6,970 nt of DNA from Pseudomonadota bacterium. GTDB lineage: Bacteria; Desulfobacterota; Syntrophobacteria; Syntrophobacterales; Syntrophobacteraceae. Numbering within the stretch: position 1 is the first letter of the stretch; the number at the start of each line of letters is the position of its first letter. Below, in pieces: positions 6,312-6,970 of this stretch. The stretch covers positions 1 through 6,970 of the forward strand of contig JAEZXS010000011.1 in assembly GCA_023442755.1 (NCBI GenBank), written 5' to 3'. The notes under the pieces were generated by a model. That model worked only from the letters and a program-made list of their open reading frames with translations. It was not told the origin of the DNA and did no database searches. Made by a program: the position numbers and the translations under genes.

Positions 6312-6970
6312 ATGGACGCGTCTGAAAAACCCGGAGCTACCGCATTCGTGATTTTCGGTGGAGGCGGAGACCTTGCCTGGCGCAAACTCGTTCCGGCGAT
6401 GTACGACCTGTATCTCGACCGGCTCATGCCGGATCGCTTCTCCGTCATGGGCCTGGACCGAAAGCACATAAGCGACGACGACTACCGGCAGCACCTGCGG
6501 GAAGGCGTGGACAGGTTTTCACGGCGGGGAAAGACGGACGATGCGGCCTGGAGGGATTTTGCTTCCCATATCGTCCACAGGGTCGCGGACATGGGCAATC
6601 CCCAGAGCTTCGGCGACCTTGGGAAAGAACTGTCGGCGCTCGACAAGGAATGGAATACACCCGCCGTTCGCATCTTCTACCTGGCCATTCCACCCGGCCT
6701 GATCGAAATGGCTGTCCAGGGACTCTCCCAGGCCGGTTTGAACAGAGACCGGAGCAGGGCGCGGGTGGTCGTCGAGAAGCCTTTCGGGCGCGATCTCGAA
6801 TCGGCACAGGAACTCAACAGGCTCCTCGCGTCGGAATTTCGGGAGCAGCAGGTGTTTCGGATCGACCATTACCTGGGCAAAGAGACCGTACAGAACATCC
6901 TGGCATTCCGGTTCGGAAACACGCTGTTTGAACCGGTCTGGAACAGGCAGTATATCGAACAGGTCCAGAT
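6312..6970 (+). CDS. zwf: Glucose-6-phosphate 1-dehydrogenase, N-terminal part (3' end outside window)
   Basis: Oxidises glucose-6-phosphate to 6-phosphogluconolactone, the entry step of the oxidative pentose phosphate branch. The first 219 residues of an expected ~490-510 are present. The start at 6312 has a near-perfect Shine-Dalgarno. Seen: FVIFGGGGDLAWRKL at 12-26, the nucleotide-binding loop with conserved Arg24-Lys25; GLDRK at 47-51, where Arg50 aligns with the Arg that commonly contacts the NADP 2'-phosphate; IFYLAIPP at 121-128; VVVEKPFGRDL at 152-162 with substrate-binding Lys156; and the active-site signature RIDHYLGKE at 183-191 with His186 and Lys190. The catalytic base His lies beyond the right edge. 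Gly replaces the more usual Ala-Ser in the glycine loop, a tolerated change. It is the sixth gene of the run. The Pgi half of the upstream fusion would supply its substrate. Confidence 0.95.
   Translation, partial: MDASEKPGATAFVIFGGGGDLAWRKLVPAMYDLYLDRLMPDRFSVMGLDRKHISDDDYRQHLREGVDRFSRRGKTDDAAWRDFASHIVHRVADMGNPQSFGDLGKELSALDKEWNTPAVRIFYLAIPPGLIEMAVQGLSQAGLNRDRSRARVVVEKPFGRDLESAQELNRLLASEFREQQVFRIDHYLGKETVQNILAFRFGNTLFEPVWNRQYIEQVQ

Larger units (their letters stand above)
1..6970 (+). other. Pentose phosphate pathway operon (tkt-rpiB-tal-pgi-HAD-gnd-zwf)
   Basis: Six consecutive same-strand genes separated by 25, 48, -4, 25 and 9 bases, without visible internal terminators or promoters, all but one with clear pentose phosphate roles. 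One transcript is inferred, starting left of the window and probably running on past the right edge. 6-phosphogluconolactonase (pgl) and ribulose-phosphate 3-epimerase (rpe) are absent here. Confidence 0.8.

Noticed and set aside
5463..6494. A 343-codon open frame on the - strand across gnd and the zwf start
   Set aside because: It is antisense to two conserved genes and crosses their junction; its product resembles no known family and looks like a codon-bias shadow.
1..6970. Mobile element, CRISPR array, tRNA/rRNA or phage signature
   Set aside because: Nearly every base is used by conserved metabolic genes. No direct-repeat array, transposase motif, integrase or structured RNA pattern was seen on either strand.

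Overview
This window is a single-direction, tightly packed run of six sugar-phosphate genes, all on the + strand, that encodes most of a pentose phosphate pathway. In order they are: the C-terminal half of a transketolase (cut by the left edge), ribose-5-phosphate isomerase B (rpiB), a fused transaldolase/glucose-6-phosphate isomerase (tal-pgi), a small HAD-superfamily phosphatase related to YihX, a decarboxylating 6-phosphogluconate dehydrogenase (gnd), and the N-terminal part of glucose-6-phosphate dehydrogenase (zwf, cut by the right edge). Gaps are 25, 48, -4, 25 and 9 bases, each start has a Shine-Dalgarno sequence or an overlapping stop, and I see no terminator or promoter between genes, so this looks like one operon whose promoter lies to the left of the window. 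No gap exceeds 50 bases.

The DNA is GC-rich (roughly 60% by eye), with purine-rich Shine-Dalgarno sites and no introns, so the source is a bacterium. The Tal-Pgi fusion is known from several bacterial groups, including some proteobacteria. The transketolase is of the shorter type that resembles animal enzymes. These points fit a Gram-negative environmental bacterium, possibly of the former Deltaproteobacteria, but the window does not fix the lineage.

Together the genes make a near-complete cycle. Zwf and Gnd oxidise glucose-6-phosphate to ribulose-5-phosphate; RpiB, transketolase and transaldolase rearrange pentoses to fructose-6-phosphate; the Pgi half of the fusion returns that to glucose-6-phosphate for Zwf. 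Two enzymes are not seen: 6-phosphogluconolactonase and ribulose-phosphate 3-epimerase, which may lie outside.

I do not find a new type of mobile, defence or RNA system. The points most worth attention are enzymological. Gnd lacks the residues that normally hold the 2'-phosphate of NADP and instead has a GxGxxG loop and an Asp that suggest NAD use. RpiB has Asp where E. coli RpiB has its ring-opening His. A HAD phosphatase of unknown substrate is translationally coupled to tal-pgi directly before gnd, which raises the idea of metabolite repair.
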